From NCBI GenBank assembly GCA_000149265.1, contig CH003264.1, positions 173,825-237,824 on the forward strand: a DNA stretch of 64,000 nucleotides. Reading direction: 5' to 3'. The notes beneath the pieces are model-generated. The model saw only the letters and a list, made by a program, of their open reading frames with translations, made no database searches and was not told where the DNA came from. Both the position numbers and the translations under genes were made by a program. The DNA is from Ciona savignyi. Its lineage: Eukaryota > Chordata > Ascidiacea > Phlebobranchia > Cionidae. Shown here in pieces: positions 1 to 10,186 of this stretch; position 1 is the first letter of the stretch; each line of letters begins with the position of its first letter.

Positions 1-362
1 ACATAGTTTGGGTTTTGGATACATTTTAGTAAGATGTCGAGATGAATCAATCGTAGAATAGTTTGAGTTTTGGTGAAAATATTAGTTTAAATGCGCTCGG
101 AAATGGGTAAAGTTTGTTAGACAAATATTTTGCCAAGTTGTATTCCAAGGTTATTTGTATTTTTTGTAAAATTTTTACATTGTTCTGCATGGAATAACAT
201 TTAAAAAATTCTGCTCATTTTAAACTTTTTAGGAAAACTTTAAGCCTACTGCACTATTAGTAATTGTAATAATGACGTAAAAAACAATATTAATGTAAGA
301 TGTGTGTGTGTAGGAAGTTATGTTTAATGTTTACCGCACTGTGAGTCATCCACTCATTTCAG
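1..362. other. Upstream tau-family intron
   Basis: AT-rich, no repeat unit of the tau type and no other coding signal; it ends at the acceptor tttcag (362). Confidence 0.7.
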
Positions 363-3300
363 TCACACACGCCAAGAATGACAACAAGAAGCGCACAAAG
401 CAAAGTTGGTTCGATGAACAACCTCAATCACACCCCCGGTGGTGGAAAAGTAAGTATTTTTTCGGAGTGATGCCCAAGTTAGCATTGGGCAAATAAAAAA
501 AGGAAGAACAATGTGTCTCTATTCCTAACCAACTACCATTTAGCCATTATCAACTACGATTTACCTTTGTGAAGATGATGGCTCTGAATACAATTCTCTT
601 GCTTTTCTCCACAAAGTGCTAAGCAAATCAGCTGTAGACATGAGATGTTATACCATGCACAGCAAGCCACTTTACATTACTTTAACCCAGTGGCATGGGC
701 CATGGCATCCAAAAAGCTGATCTGTAGTTGTATTTTATTCATTTAATATGAACGTAGGTAAAGATAGAAAGCAAGAAGACAGATTACAGCACCGTGTCTT
801 CGAAATGCGGATCGAGAGCGAACTTGAATCATACACCAGGGGGTGGAAAGGTGGGTACATTAGCAACTAATGAGCTATTTAAAATATTTTGAACTAAAAA
901 GGCATTTTGTCTGATAAAAATAATGTCAAAACAACCTTATAACTGTAAAGATTATCTAAGAGCTTGAGACTAACTATTTGGTCAAACTTATGTCTAGTTT
1001 TTGTATTGCTACAGTAATTGTGTTATCACAATGCAATGTAGAAATTGTGTTTGTTGGATTAGTTGTGACTTGGTGTTATGCTTGTTTTTATAGGAATTGC
1101 AAATACTCACTGTGAAATTATAACTTTCGCTTAACTCTGTCTGACCACGAACTTTGTGGTAAATGGCCTAAAAAGTAATAATATAAATCACAAACTGTAC
1201 CACAAACTTTGGCTTAACTTTGTGGAATAGCCCGATATGCTCAATAAAATTTATACTTACTATAACGTACAATTTGTTTTACTTACATTTAATCTCTATG
1301 TATATATACGATACCCAGGTAAAAATTGAGCACAAGAAAGTCAACGTATCCAACGTGTCATCGAAATGTGGATCGTTACAAAATATAACATACACTCCTG
1401 GTGGTGGAAAAGTAAGTGTAAAGTCATGTTTTTATTTTTAACCTACTTGTGAAAATTAAAAAGAAAACCTGACCAAATTTAACAACATGTAAAAATAACG
1501 ATTTTTCACTAAAAAAAATCTTTTCACGTGCGATTAGTTTTATAGCACTAATTTCCTAAACCTTAATAGTCATACCTTAATTTTCCAAAAGGTGAAAATA
1601 GAGAGCAAAAAATTAGATTTTGCTAAGGTGACATCAAAATGTGGATCGAAAGACAACATACACCACACTCCTTCTGGTGGAAAGGTAAGATGGATATGAA
1701 GTGAATACTAGTTCGATGTTTCTTTATATTTTGATGATGACATCTGTATATTTTCCTGTTTGACATGTTCTGCATTATTGTTTTACTATTGTTTCTTTGC
1801 CAAGTGTGCAAAGTGCATGACCATGTTAAAAATTAGCATATTAATAGGGGGAAAGTCATTTTGAGCATAATTTGATAACATTTGATAAGAGTTTCTAGAA
1901 GTGTGTTTAAAATTCAGGGTACCATTGTTTCACCCTAATTTTTGTTACCGAGTATTAAAATCAAGCTGGATTGTCAAAGTATGTTAAAATTTAAAACTTC
2001 ATCCGTAAAGGATTTAAATTCATTTATTTGCAGTCAACCTGTGTTGTGTGCATACCTGGATATTCATGTTTATCCCCGTAAATGGGAGAACCAAGGAGAT
2101 TAACACACGCAATCACCAGATCACCTCGCGCCCATCGTCGGATTAACTATTGGAGTGTGTTGTGTATGATTCACACGTTCCTTTAATTTGGTAGAACCCA
2201 TTAATCCGCTGGGTTCAGGCCTTTTGGTTAAAGGCGTCGCACTAAACCACCAGTCTAACCGGTCGGACAAACATCTGGAGCAGAATAGATGCGTCGAGCA
2301 TTTTATGAATTGATCATTTACCTCCAGGTGAAAGTGGAGCACCGGAAATTGAATTTCAACCACGTCCAATCGAAGTGTGGCTCCAAGGACAACCTCACTC
2401 ACACTCCAGGTGGCGGAAAGGTAAAAACCTAAAACATCAGTCCGTGTGTTTACTTAGGTTTTGCTTTATTAAAATTTTGCTTTATAAAAATTTAAAGAAA
2501 ATTTTCCTTTATTAAAATTTATTAAAACTATTCCTAAAATTGACATAAAGAATCGATTAATTCTGTTAAAATAATTTAAATTACTTCAGGTCAAGATCGA
2601 GACGAAAAAAATAGATTTGAGCAACGTGACTTCCAAATGTGGTTCCACGGATAATATAAAGCATGAACCTCAGGGGGGCAAGGTAATGCATTCAGACAAT
2701 CTCTGGGGAGAGAAACTGTGTCTTTTGTGTCTTTATTAGACATTTGTTTTTCACTCTTAGTTAGTGATTTTCTGCATAGAAAAAATTGACATCTTGAAAA
2801 AAGAAGAACAAATTATATCGAGAAAATTCAACAAAATTATTATCAAAATTGTTTATTTAAGTAGAAACAGCTTTTTCTGCAAATGACCGATGAAAATGCT
2901 TGATTTCCTTAAACCCTCATTTTGACAGGTTAAAATATTCAATGGCCGGCAGTTAAAATTTACTACCGTACAATCGAGAATTGGTAGCCTGGCTAATATG
3001 AAGCATAGTCCTGGTGGAGGGAAGGTAGTAGGTCCATGTAAAACTCACACTTTTTCGATGCTTGATAAAAAAACTATTTCTAACATCTGAACTCTTAAAA
3101 TGCTACTAATCGGTGAAACTGTAACCTAACTTTTGGATTAACAGTGTTATGATATATGTGGAAAAACTTTTCCAGTTAAATTTTAAAAGTAAAATATTCA
3201 GATAAATTAAAAAAAATTATTCAGATAAATTAAGTAAATAATTGGGGATAAATTAGATATTTAAAGTGTAAAATAGCACCTTTCACTTTATGTCTGTTCA

Positions 3301-6291
3301 TAGTATTATGATTGTGATCAATAAGACATCTTAGATTACCCTGGTTTGGTAAATGTACGGAATCTTTAACCACGACCCTAGTAAACCACAAATGATAGTT
3401 TCGAATTTTGAACTTACGGACTTAAAGGGTGACATGCTTGCATGAGCTTGGCAGAAAATTAGTTGGGACTAATGTGGCATCTGTCGAATGCATCTGAATG
3501 TAATCTTTCATTACACCTCTGTTGTTTGCAGCTCCTAAACAGATAAAGAAAACTTCTCTGGAAGAGTGTAGTTTCTATAAATAAAGTTTCTATTTCCTAT
3601 ATCTGTTATATTTCACCTGTATTTGACAAAAAATTACTTCTCTAATTCCTTAGAAACATCTTATATAAAACTTTAACATTGCTTCTTTAAAATCCTGATT
3701 TTTATTTTTTTCGCTTGGTAACAATGGGTGTGCATAAAAACACATGCTAATCTATTGTAAACTTTCAAAAATTTAAAAAAAAATGAAAATTTTCCGTTTT
3801 TTAGTAATGATAAAATTAGTTGAAACGACAACGACACAAAAGGCAAAAATAATATTAATCTTTAATAATTTAATTGTCAATTACAGAAGTTTTGGTTGTG
3901 TTTGATATTTCAGGGGTATAAGTATTTTCTTTTTAAGGTCCTTTCCACTGCAGGTAAAAATCTTCTCCAAGAAAGTGGAAGTCGGGCAGGTAGCTTCGAA
4001 AGTCGGGAGCAAAGACAACCTCAAGCACACTCCCGGTGGTGGAAATGTAAGTATTGCGCAATATTTCATGGAACTATTTTTTACCGACTTTAGTTTCGAA
4101 CTCCGGATGGGCTCGTTGCTAAGAATTTTTTTTGTTTGTAAGTCTGTATATGAATCGGTCGCCATTCGGCCACACGACCGTACTATTTCATGGGACTTTT
4201 AATGACAAAACAATTCTTTATGATAGCTAAAATCATATGATATTTTCCACTTTTACTTTTCCATGTACGTTGCAATTTTTGTGTTTAGTGTAATCTTTAA
4301 GTAAAAACTTAAAAACCAAAAAAAAAAGATTTTCTCTAAAAAACTGTTTTCTGTAAAAAAAACTGATTTTTCTGTAAAAACAAACGATATAAATGTAAAA
4401 TCCGCAAATGTCACCTCGGAGTTTATAAACCGATTTTTTCGTACACCCCCTTCCAAGGGGGGTGAAATTAAAATGAAAATGTTCAAAACAGATTAAGATT
4501 GTCCACGAAAAGGTTGATCTCTCAGAAGTTCAATCGAAAGTGGACAGTAAAGAGTACATAGACCATCAACCATTAGGAGGAAATGTATGTGATTGCATGT
4601 GTAGCTGCCCGGTGGCGCCAATTGCCCAACTTTTGCTCAATGAAAACCCACCCGAAATAAGTTGTTGACAATTCCACACCAGAAATGTTCAATTCTTTTT
4701 CATTTCTGTTGCACACTGTTTTATCACATCACAAAAAATCAGACGCAAATTAATCACTTGTGGCAATCTACTATTATACTGTAGATTGTTTTTATTTCAT
4801 TCCACTTGAAAGTTTGTGAGCACGCAGTCCTTTCCAATCACCGCTATGCCCAATTAATTTCATAAACTATATACTATCTGTTAAAATCATCAGGTGAAAA
4901 TAGAACACAAGAATCTGGATCTGAGCAAAGTTTCATCGAAATGTGGATCGCTGATTAATGCTAACCACACACCTGGTATGTATATTCTGTACAATAAGAA
5001 AACTTCTCTGCTATATGAGCAGCTACATAGCATTAAACAGACAATTGGTTAATCATAACAAGCCGATTTTGTTGTTAATTGTTTATTTCGCAAAGCAAGT
5101 TTTAAATAAAACAGGAGGAATATCTTTATTATAGTTTTAGAGACATGGTGTCAGACTCGAGGTAATCTGGCGATTGCTTGTGATTATTTAAAGTTCTGGT
5201 GTGTGTTTTTTTTGTAACAGGGATATAAAATGAATATCCCATCTTTCGTGCCTAAGCTTCTCTCATTTACTGTGTGTTTTTTAGAGAATTGTCAAGTTTT
5301 ATCCACTTCACTTTAAATGATTCAGAGTCCAATTATGTGCCATATTAATGAATACCCTTACAATGAAACATGCAGTATTCAGATCAATAATTCGTAAGCA
5401 GAATATGCGTTGTTACAGTTAAACTTTTCTACTTGCAGGTGGGGGCAACATACAAATTTTTGATGAAAAACTCACATTTAAGGAATCGGCTGCACCAAAG
5501 GTTCACCCTCATTTTCAAAGACTAAATTTTCTAGACAGATTTTTTACTAACTTCAAAATATTCTTCATTACAGGTTCCATTTATGGAGAACGCTCACCAC
5601 ACACCGGGTGGAGGGAACGTGATGGTGTTAAACGAACACCTGAGTTTCAGGGAGAAAGCAACATCAAGAACTGATAGCGGAGTGTCCGCTAACTCCACTG
5701 CCTGTACGTGTAAATATAATTTATATGAAACAGTCGAAATGTTGTTGACTTAGTGGCAGTGTGTTAGACCATCTTTCAGAAGTTTGTTAGTCAAGACATA
5801 TTACGGCCTCCTAGATCCAACGTAATTTTAAGGGGCATAATGTCTTTATTAAATGCGAATCCACAGCGCTTTAAATAAGTAGGTATAGTTTTAGTGATAA
5901 GATATTTATGTTTATTTACGTAAATCGATTAATACACGGCCAATCGCCTGATTACCTGGCGTCCATTGTCGGGTTACCGGAGCTATTGCACTGTGTGATG
6001 TATGATTTACACGTTCCTTCAATTTAGTAGATAACCCATTAATTTGCTGAGTTCAAGCAATGTCCGTTAAATGCGTTGCCCAAGGACGCAACTCACTAGG
6101 TAGCGACCAGTTTTGTACCTGCAACCCTTCGGCTGAAAGGCGACAAATTAACCACCAGACTATTTTTTCGGACGAATGAAGCTGTGTTAACCAGTATTGT
6201 GTTACACATAACAATTTTAGCACAATATTGGACTGAAACGAAAAATTGTTTTTAATTTTAAAATAAACTTTTTACAGCATGCGAGTCCTGA
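363..6291 (+). CDS. MAPT: Tau/MAP2/MAP4-family microtubule-associated protein, 3' part (eleven repeats)
   Basis: The protein binds and stabilises microtubules through imperfect ~31-residue repeats containing SKCGS and ending PGGGK or PGGGN. Exons seen: 363-449, 758-850, 1319-1411, 1592-1684, 2328-2420, 2590-2682, 2929-3024, 3954-4046, 4492-4584, 4894-4975, 5439-5500, 5574-5703 and probably 6278-6291. Most are 93 nt, phase 0 at both ends, and code one repeat from V-K-I to G-G-K. The first is 87 nt and lacks the repeat start. The repeat ends, in order, are PGGGK three times, PSGGK, PGGGK, PQGGK, PGGGK, PGGGN, PLGGN, PGGGN, PGGGN. After the last two come [14 protein letters not shown] and [14 protein letters not shown], like the KKIETHKLTF tail of vertebrate tau. 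The first exon opens at an acceptor, so the projection domain and start codon are upstream of the window. The final splice is uncertain: joining 5703 to 6278 in phase 1 gives a quick TGA at 6289. Confidence 0.93.
2056..2270 (-). mobile_element. SINE copy, internally deleted
   Basis: Matches the family consensus (tail tattcatgtttatcccc, head ctaaaccaccagtctaaccg) in the tau intron, ending 57 bp before a repeat exon. Lacks the B-box segment. Confidence 0.85.
3025..3953. other. Largest intron within the tau repeat array
   Basis: 929 bp, AT-rich. I see no repeat exon, SINE or other feature in it. Confidence 0.7.
5898..6174 (-). mobile_element. SINE copy
   Basis: Near full length and diverged; ggttaccggagctattgc, cccaaggacgcaac and accaccagac are recognisable. 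In the last tau intron. Confidence 0.8.
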
Positions 6292-6453
6292 ATGGCAACA
6301 TTCATTGGACTTCTGCCTGCTCATAACAAGCACAGAGTAGAATTTTCCCAGCGTATGGTTACTGTAGCAACTTCATTACTGTATATTCGTTTTTCTATTT
6401 TCTTACCGTCAACGTTTTTACTTTTTTAAAGATGTACAGTGTGTACAGCAAAA

Positions 6454-6650
6454 TATGAAATTACCTTAAACATAATACTACTTACTCCCATCAAAATATT
6501 TTCCTAAAAAAATCCAATCCACATGTGATTAAAACCATATGAAAAAAATGAAATTACCTTAAACATAATACTGGTTACTCACTTGTCCCAATTCAATCAA
6601 AATATTTTCCTAAAAATCCAATCCACATGTGAATAAAACCATATGAAAAA
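6454..6650. repeat. Tandem duplication of about 95-100 bp
   Basis: 6454-6547 and 6548-6650 both run from atgaaattaccttaaacata through aatccaatccacatgtga to aaaaccatatgaaaaaa. Just downstream of the tau-family gene. Confidence 0.9.
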
Positions 6651-7714
6651 AAAACAAAGAATTGTACATATATGTAGTAGCAGTTAATATTGTGTCCATG
6701 TTCAGGTACTGCACGCTCATTTTAACTCCAGCTGCTTTTATAAACCAAAACTGCATGCAATTTTATGTATACCACTAAAACGCAATGTTTTGCACAAAAT
6801 TCTTGAGATTTAGGTGCGCTATGTGTCTTCCAAAACAACAAATTGTAAAGTTTTTTGGGGTTATGTTGGTGTTTTATTGCGCTAATACATGTGGACAATA
6901 ATAAACTGTGAATGAATGTACTGACTGGTGGATCAATTGATACACAAGCCAAGTATTAAATACTGGGGGTTCATTTTAGTAGCGCAGTGGAAGTTACATG
7001 AAAAAGCTTAAGCGCAATATACAAAAAATAGTTAAGATAAAGTTAGCTTATAAGTTAACCGCAAAAAAGAAAAAAAGATGCCTGCAGTGACCATTCAGAG
7101 AATGTGGATTATGAGGTTAAAAGGAAGGAAGGATTTCTGTCATTTTCTGACAAATTTTTATAAAACTGCATACATAAATGATTGCTTCAAATTTAAATAA
7201 AACACATAATTTAAAATCAGTAAAATAAATCAACATCTCCACACTTTGGGACTGGTCTCTTCATTTGTTAATGGAGACCTTTGGTTAACCGCCTGTATAA
7301 AATTAAATCAGTTTATAAATAGGTTGAAAAAATAAATGCAATAATAAAACCTGAATAATTTTCTGAACATAAGTTTATATTTTAAACGTTTGCTTTTAAA
7401 CACACTTAAGTTTACATTTTATACAGCGATGCCTTTCACAGGCTACCTGTGAAGCAGCCATCAGAGTCACTTTGTTAGGCCGTCTGCAGTTATACTACTC
7501 AAGTTTACATTACAAACCTCAAATTTCTTTTTTAATGCCCTTGTAAACGCTGGTGTTGGGCCGGTCCCGGAAGATTGATTTTCATCTTTTTTTATCATCG
7601 GAGTACCTCCTGGACTTCGAACTATGTTCGTTTTTCTTAAAGACTAAAAATAAATTTTTTGTTTGAATTACAGGACTAATGCAAAAAGTGAGAGTTATAT
7701 TAAAAAGGAAATGA

Positions 7715-8020
7715 ATAGGATAGGAGGATAGGATTTTATGGTTATCATCATAAATGGGGAAAACCAAGGGGGTTAACACATGGGCAATCGTCAGATCACC
7801 TTGCGCCCAAAGTCAGGTTACCATAGCTATTGCAGTACCAGTATGTGGTGTATAATACAGACATTCCTTCAATTTGGTAGAACCCACTAACTCACTGGGT
7901 TTAGGCTTTAAGTTAAGTGCCTTACCCAAGAACAAAACAGACTAGCTAGGAACCAGTTTCGAACCTGCAACCTCTTGATTGATAGGCGCCCCACTAAACC
8001 ACCAGACTAACTGGTCGGAC
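7715..8020 (-). mobile_element. SINE copy
   Basis: Full length, from the (aggat)n tail at 7715 to ccagactaactggtcgg; lies between the tau-family and PRR11-like genes. Confidence 0.85.
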
Positions 8021-8506
8021 TATCTTTAGATTAGCAAACGTGATTTATGACCTCTGCTTTGGTGTGTCAAAATTGTCAATCGGAACAATTATTATGAAAC
8101 TATATTAACTATAGCCTAATATAAACGAAAAAATGATTAGTCAAACTACTTTAGACATTTTGAGTTTCATTGGAGTGACAGCATTATTATTCTCCTCGGT
8201 TTCGTGGTTCCTTGACTTCAGTTTGATATTTTGAAGATCTTGCAATGTCACCAGCTGCATCATACGAGGATTCTATGGATGAAATTAAATGCCACAGTAT
8301 TTATTTATATTTATAAAATTGATAAAACTAATAAATTAAACAAAGGGCTGGTCACACTATTTTATCCAAGTTTTTTTTTTTACTATGGGCCTTTAACTAT
8401 TACACGACAATAAATGCAAGGTAATCAGGAAAATTGTGGATTTGTATTTTTTCGCTTTTGGTGGTGTGTACATAAACAAGAGAGCAACTTATTTTTAAAC
8501 CATTCC

Positions 8507-9360
8507 TTACAACACTACTTTTGCAGATTGTAATTTATAGTTTTCTAATATCTTATTAGGCATTAAAAATGTTAGACGATAGTGGTTAATTACCTTTTGA
8601 TCTTTTGTGTCCGAAATAACTTTTTTTACAGCTTTTCTTAATTTGACATTTCTTAAATCCTCAAGACATATTCCTTTTGCAACAATCTGTGAAAATATAA
8701 TGAAGTTAATTTTAAAATACCGTGTTATATAAAAAGTATTTACCTTCGGTTTGGCTTGTGCAGATTGAGAATTCAACTTTTTTGTGATATTCGTTGGCAT
8801 TTTGACAGATGGAGGTAAAGGAGGTGGTGGTGGTGGTAAAGGAGGTGGCGGCGGTGGTGGTAATAGTGGGGGTGGTGGAATTACGACTAGAGGTGGAGGT
8901 GGCGGAATACTAACTGGTGAAGTTGAATCAACAACTTGAACTGAGGACTGTTTTCGTTCTAGTTTCTTAACTTTTTGTGCGAGTTTTGCAACAACAATTT
9001 CAAGTTCGGAAATTCTCTTTTGTAAATCCACATTGTTCTCTTTATCTTTATTGCTTCGTTTGAAAAATGTATATAAGTAGAGAAAGAAGATTTTGAGGGT
9101 TGACCAAATCGAAAATGTTGATTTTGTAGAGGCTGGTGTGACTGGAAATTCCCCACTTTGACTTACTGCAGCAAACCTATAACAAGCTCTCATCAATATA
9201 CACCTCATAAGTTATTTTACTCTTTAACCTAAACACACATATCTATAACGCCCAAATATCAAAACCATGCCCAGCAATCACAAGGTATTCTAATAAAAGT
9301 GTGCAGTAAAGCCTACCTTTTCTTCTTCCTCGTAAATCTTTTTTGGAATCTTCGCGGCAT
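8507..9360 (-). CDS. PRR11: PRR11-like proline-rich protein
   Basis: Three exons: 9360-9317, 9176-8744 and 8686-8507, with introns of 140 and 57 bp, all GT-AG and in frame (218 aa; human PRR11 is about 360). The start MPRRFQKRF is very basic, as in PRR11. A hydrophobic stretch with Trp39 follows (about 36-53), then a heptad-like coiled coil (about 64-92), polyproline runs (106-137), and a short VKLRK motif near residue 173 that resembles the conserved VKLKK segment of PRR11. Vertebrate PRR11 is a cell-cycle protein; its role here is inferred. The third exon could contain a 42-nt in-frame segment from 8594 down to 8553 with GT..AG ends, but that is short for an intron and the stop is the same either way. 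The carboxy end is shorter than in vertebrates, so a further exon may be missed. MTFR1-type proteins were considered; the N-terminus fits PRR11 better. Confidence 0.7.
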
Positions 9361-9377
9361 TTTATTTACCAATTAGC

Positions 9378-9446
9378 ACTTTTCGCCGAGATCTCAAGAG
9401 TGCACGCACCAAATATTTAAGTGTGCAAACGCCCAATCTCCTTTAT
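9378..9446 (+). repeat. Fragment of the same TIR element family
   Basis: The stretch with ttttcgccgagatctc, ccaaatatttaagtgtgcaa and tctccttt matches 11224-11322 of copy 2 with deletions. It lies just upstream of the PRR11-like start codon, so it may be in that gene's 5'UTR or promoter. Confidence 0.65.
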
Positions 9447-9667
9447 AATTGACGATTAGGTACAATTAGAGTTCAAAAATGAAACACCCAGTTCGGCGCT
9501 TGGCAAGCCTTTTTCACCTAAGATTTTTGCAAGCTAGCATTTCAAATTTCCCGGCGTATGACGTCATTTGATTAATGGGTCAAAGGTTACAACCAAATGA
9601 GCTCGACCCGGTTGTTCAAAGAGCGTTGGTTCAAGCACATGATCTGGTTTTATATCACTCGTTGGTT

Positions 9668-9785
9668 GTATGGCAGTGTGGCCAAGTGGTGAACGCGACT
9701 GATACATATACCGATTCCTATACTAAAACGGTTTCTATATAAAACTCGTGAAGAGCCCGTCATTGGTTCGAAACTTTGCTCGTTA
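9668..9785 (+). repeat. tRNA-like remnant
   Basis: tggccaagtggtgaacgcg looks like an A box and ggttcgaaact like a B box 85 bp later, but no clover-leaf arms fit. Probably an old tRNA-derived repeat between the divergent PRR11-like and KLHL genes. Confidence 0.35.
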
Positions 9786-10186
9786 AAAAAAACTCATTGG
9801 CTCAACACATATGGCAATGTAACAATAGTTATAATATGGAATATTTGATTTTAAGTTTTATACAAAATGTACAGTAACATATGTAACCCTCACGTATATT
9901 TTATTTTTCAACTGTTTTGAAGTCATACTTCAGTTTACTATTTTTTTTCTTTCATTTTAGATACAGAGCAAAAAACTTTTGTGGATCAATACCACCTGTT
10001 ACTGACATTTAATTATTTATATTTAAAATTTAAAGTCTTGGTAGTAATAATAACTAAATTTTTAAATAAAATCGTACAAGTCTTCTTCGTTTATTTTATT
10101 CATGATTATATTGTTTCTATGAACACTTAAACAACAACCTATGAGAAAGTTGGTGTTGGAAGTTGTTGGCTGCTATTTCGTAGAAG

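Larger units (their letters stand above)
6292..8506. other. Intergenic, tau family to PRR11-like
   Basis: Holds the 95-100 bp duplication (6454-6650) and one SINE (7715-8020). No gene seen in the rest; both genes point into it with their 3' ends. Confidence 0.6.
9361..10186. promoter_or_regulatory. Divergent intergenic region, PRR11-like and KLHL
   Basis: 826 bp between two head-to-head start codons; probably contains both promoters. It holds a TIR-element fragment and a tRNA-like remnant. No clear TATA assignment. Confidence 0.45.

Noticed and set aside
2121..2402. 93-codon minus-strand frame in the tau intron
   Set aside because: It is translated SINE plus the reverse of a repeat exon.
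8553..8594. A further 42-nt intron in the PRR11-like last exon
   Set aside because: GT and AG are present, but the size is below that of the other introns here and the frame stays open without it.
8820..8900. ggtggt-rich repeat as a microsatellite
   Set aside because: It is the coding sequence of the polyproline part of the PRR11-like gene.
9668..9785. Possible tRNA gene
   Set aside because: A and B boxes can be found, but no consistent acceptor, D and anticodon stems; listed only as a remnant.
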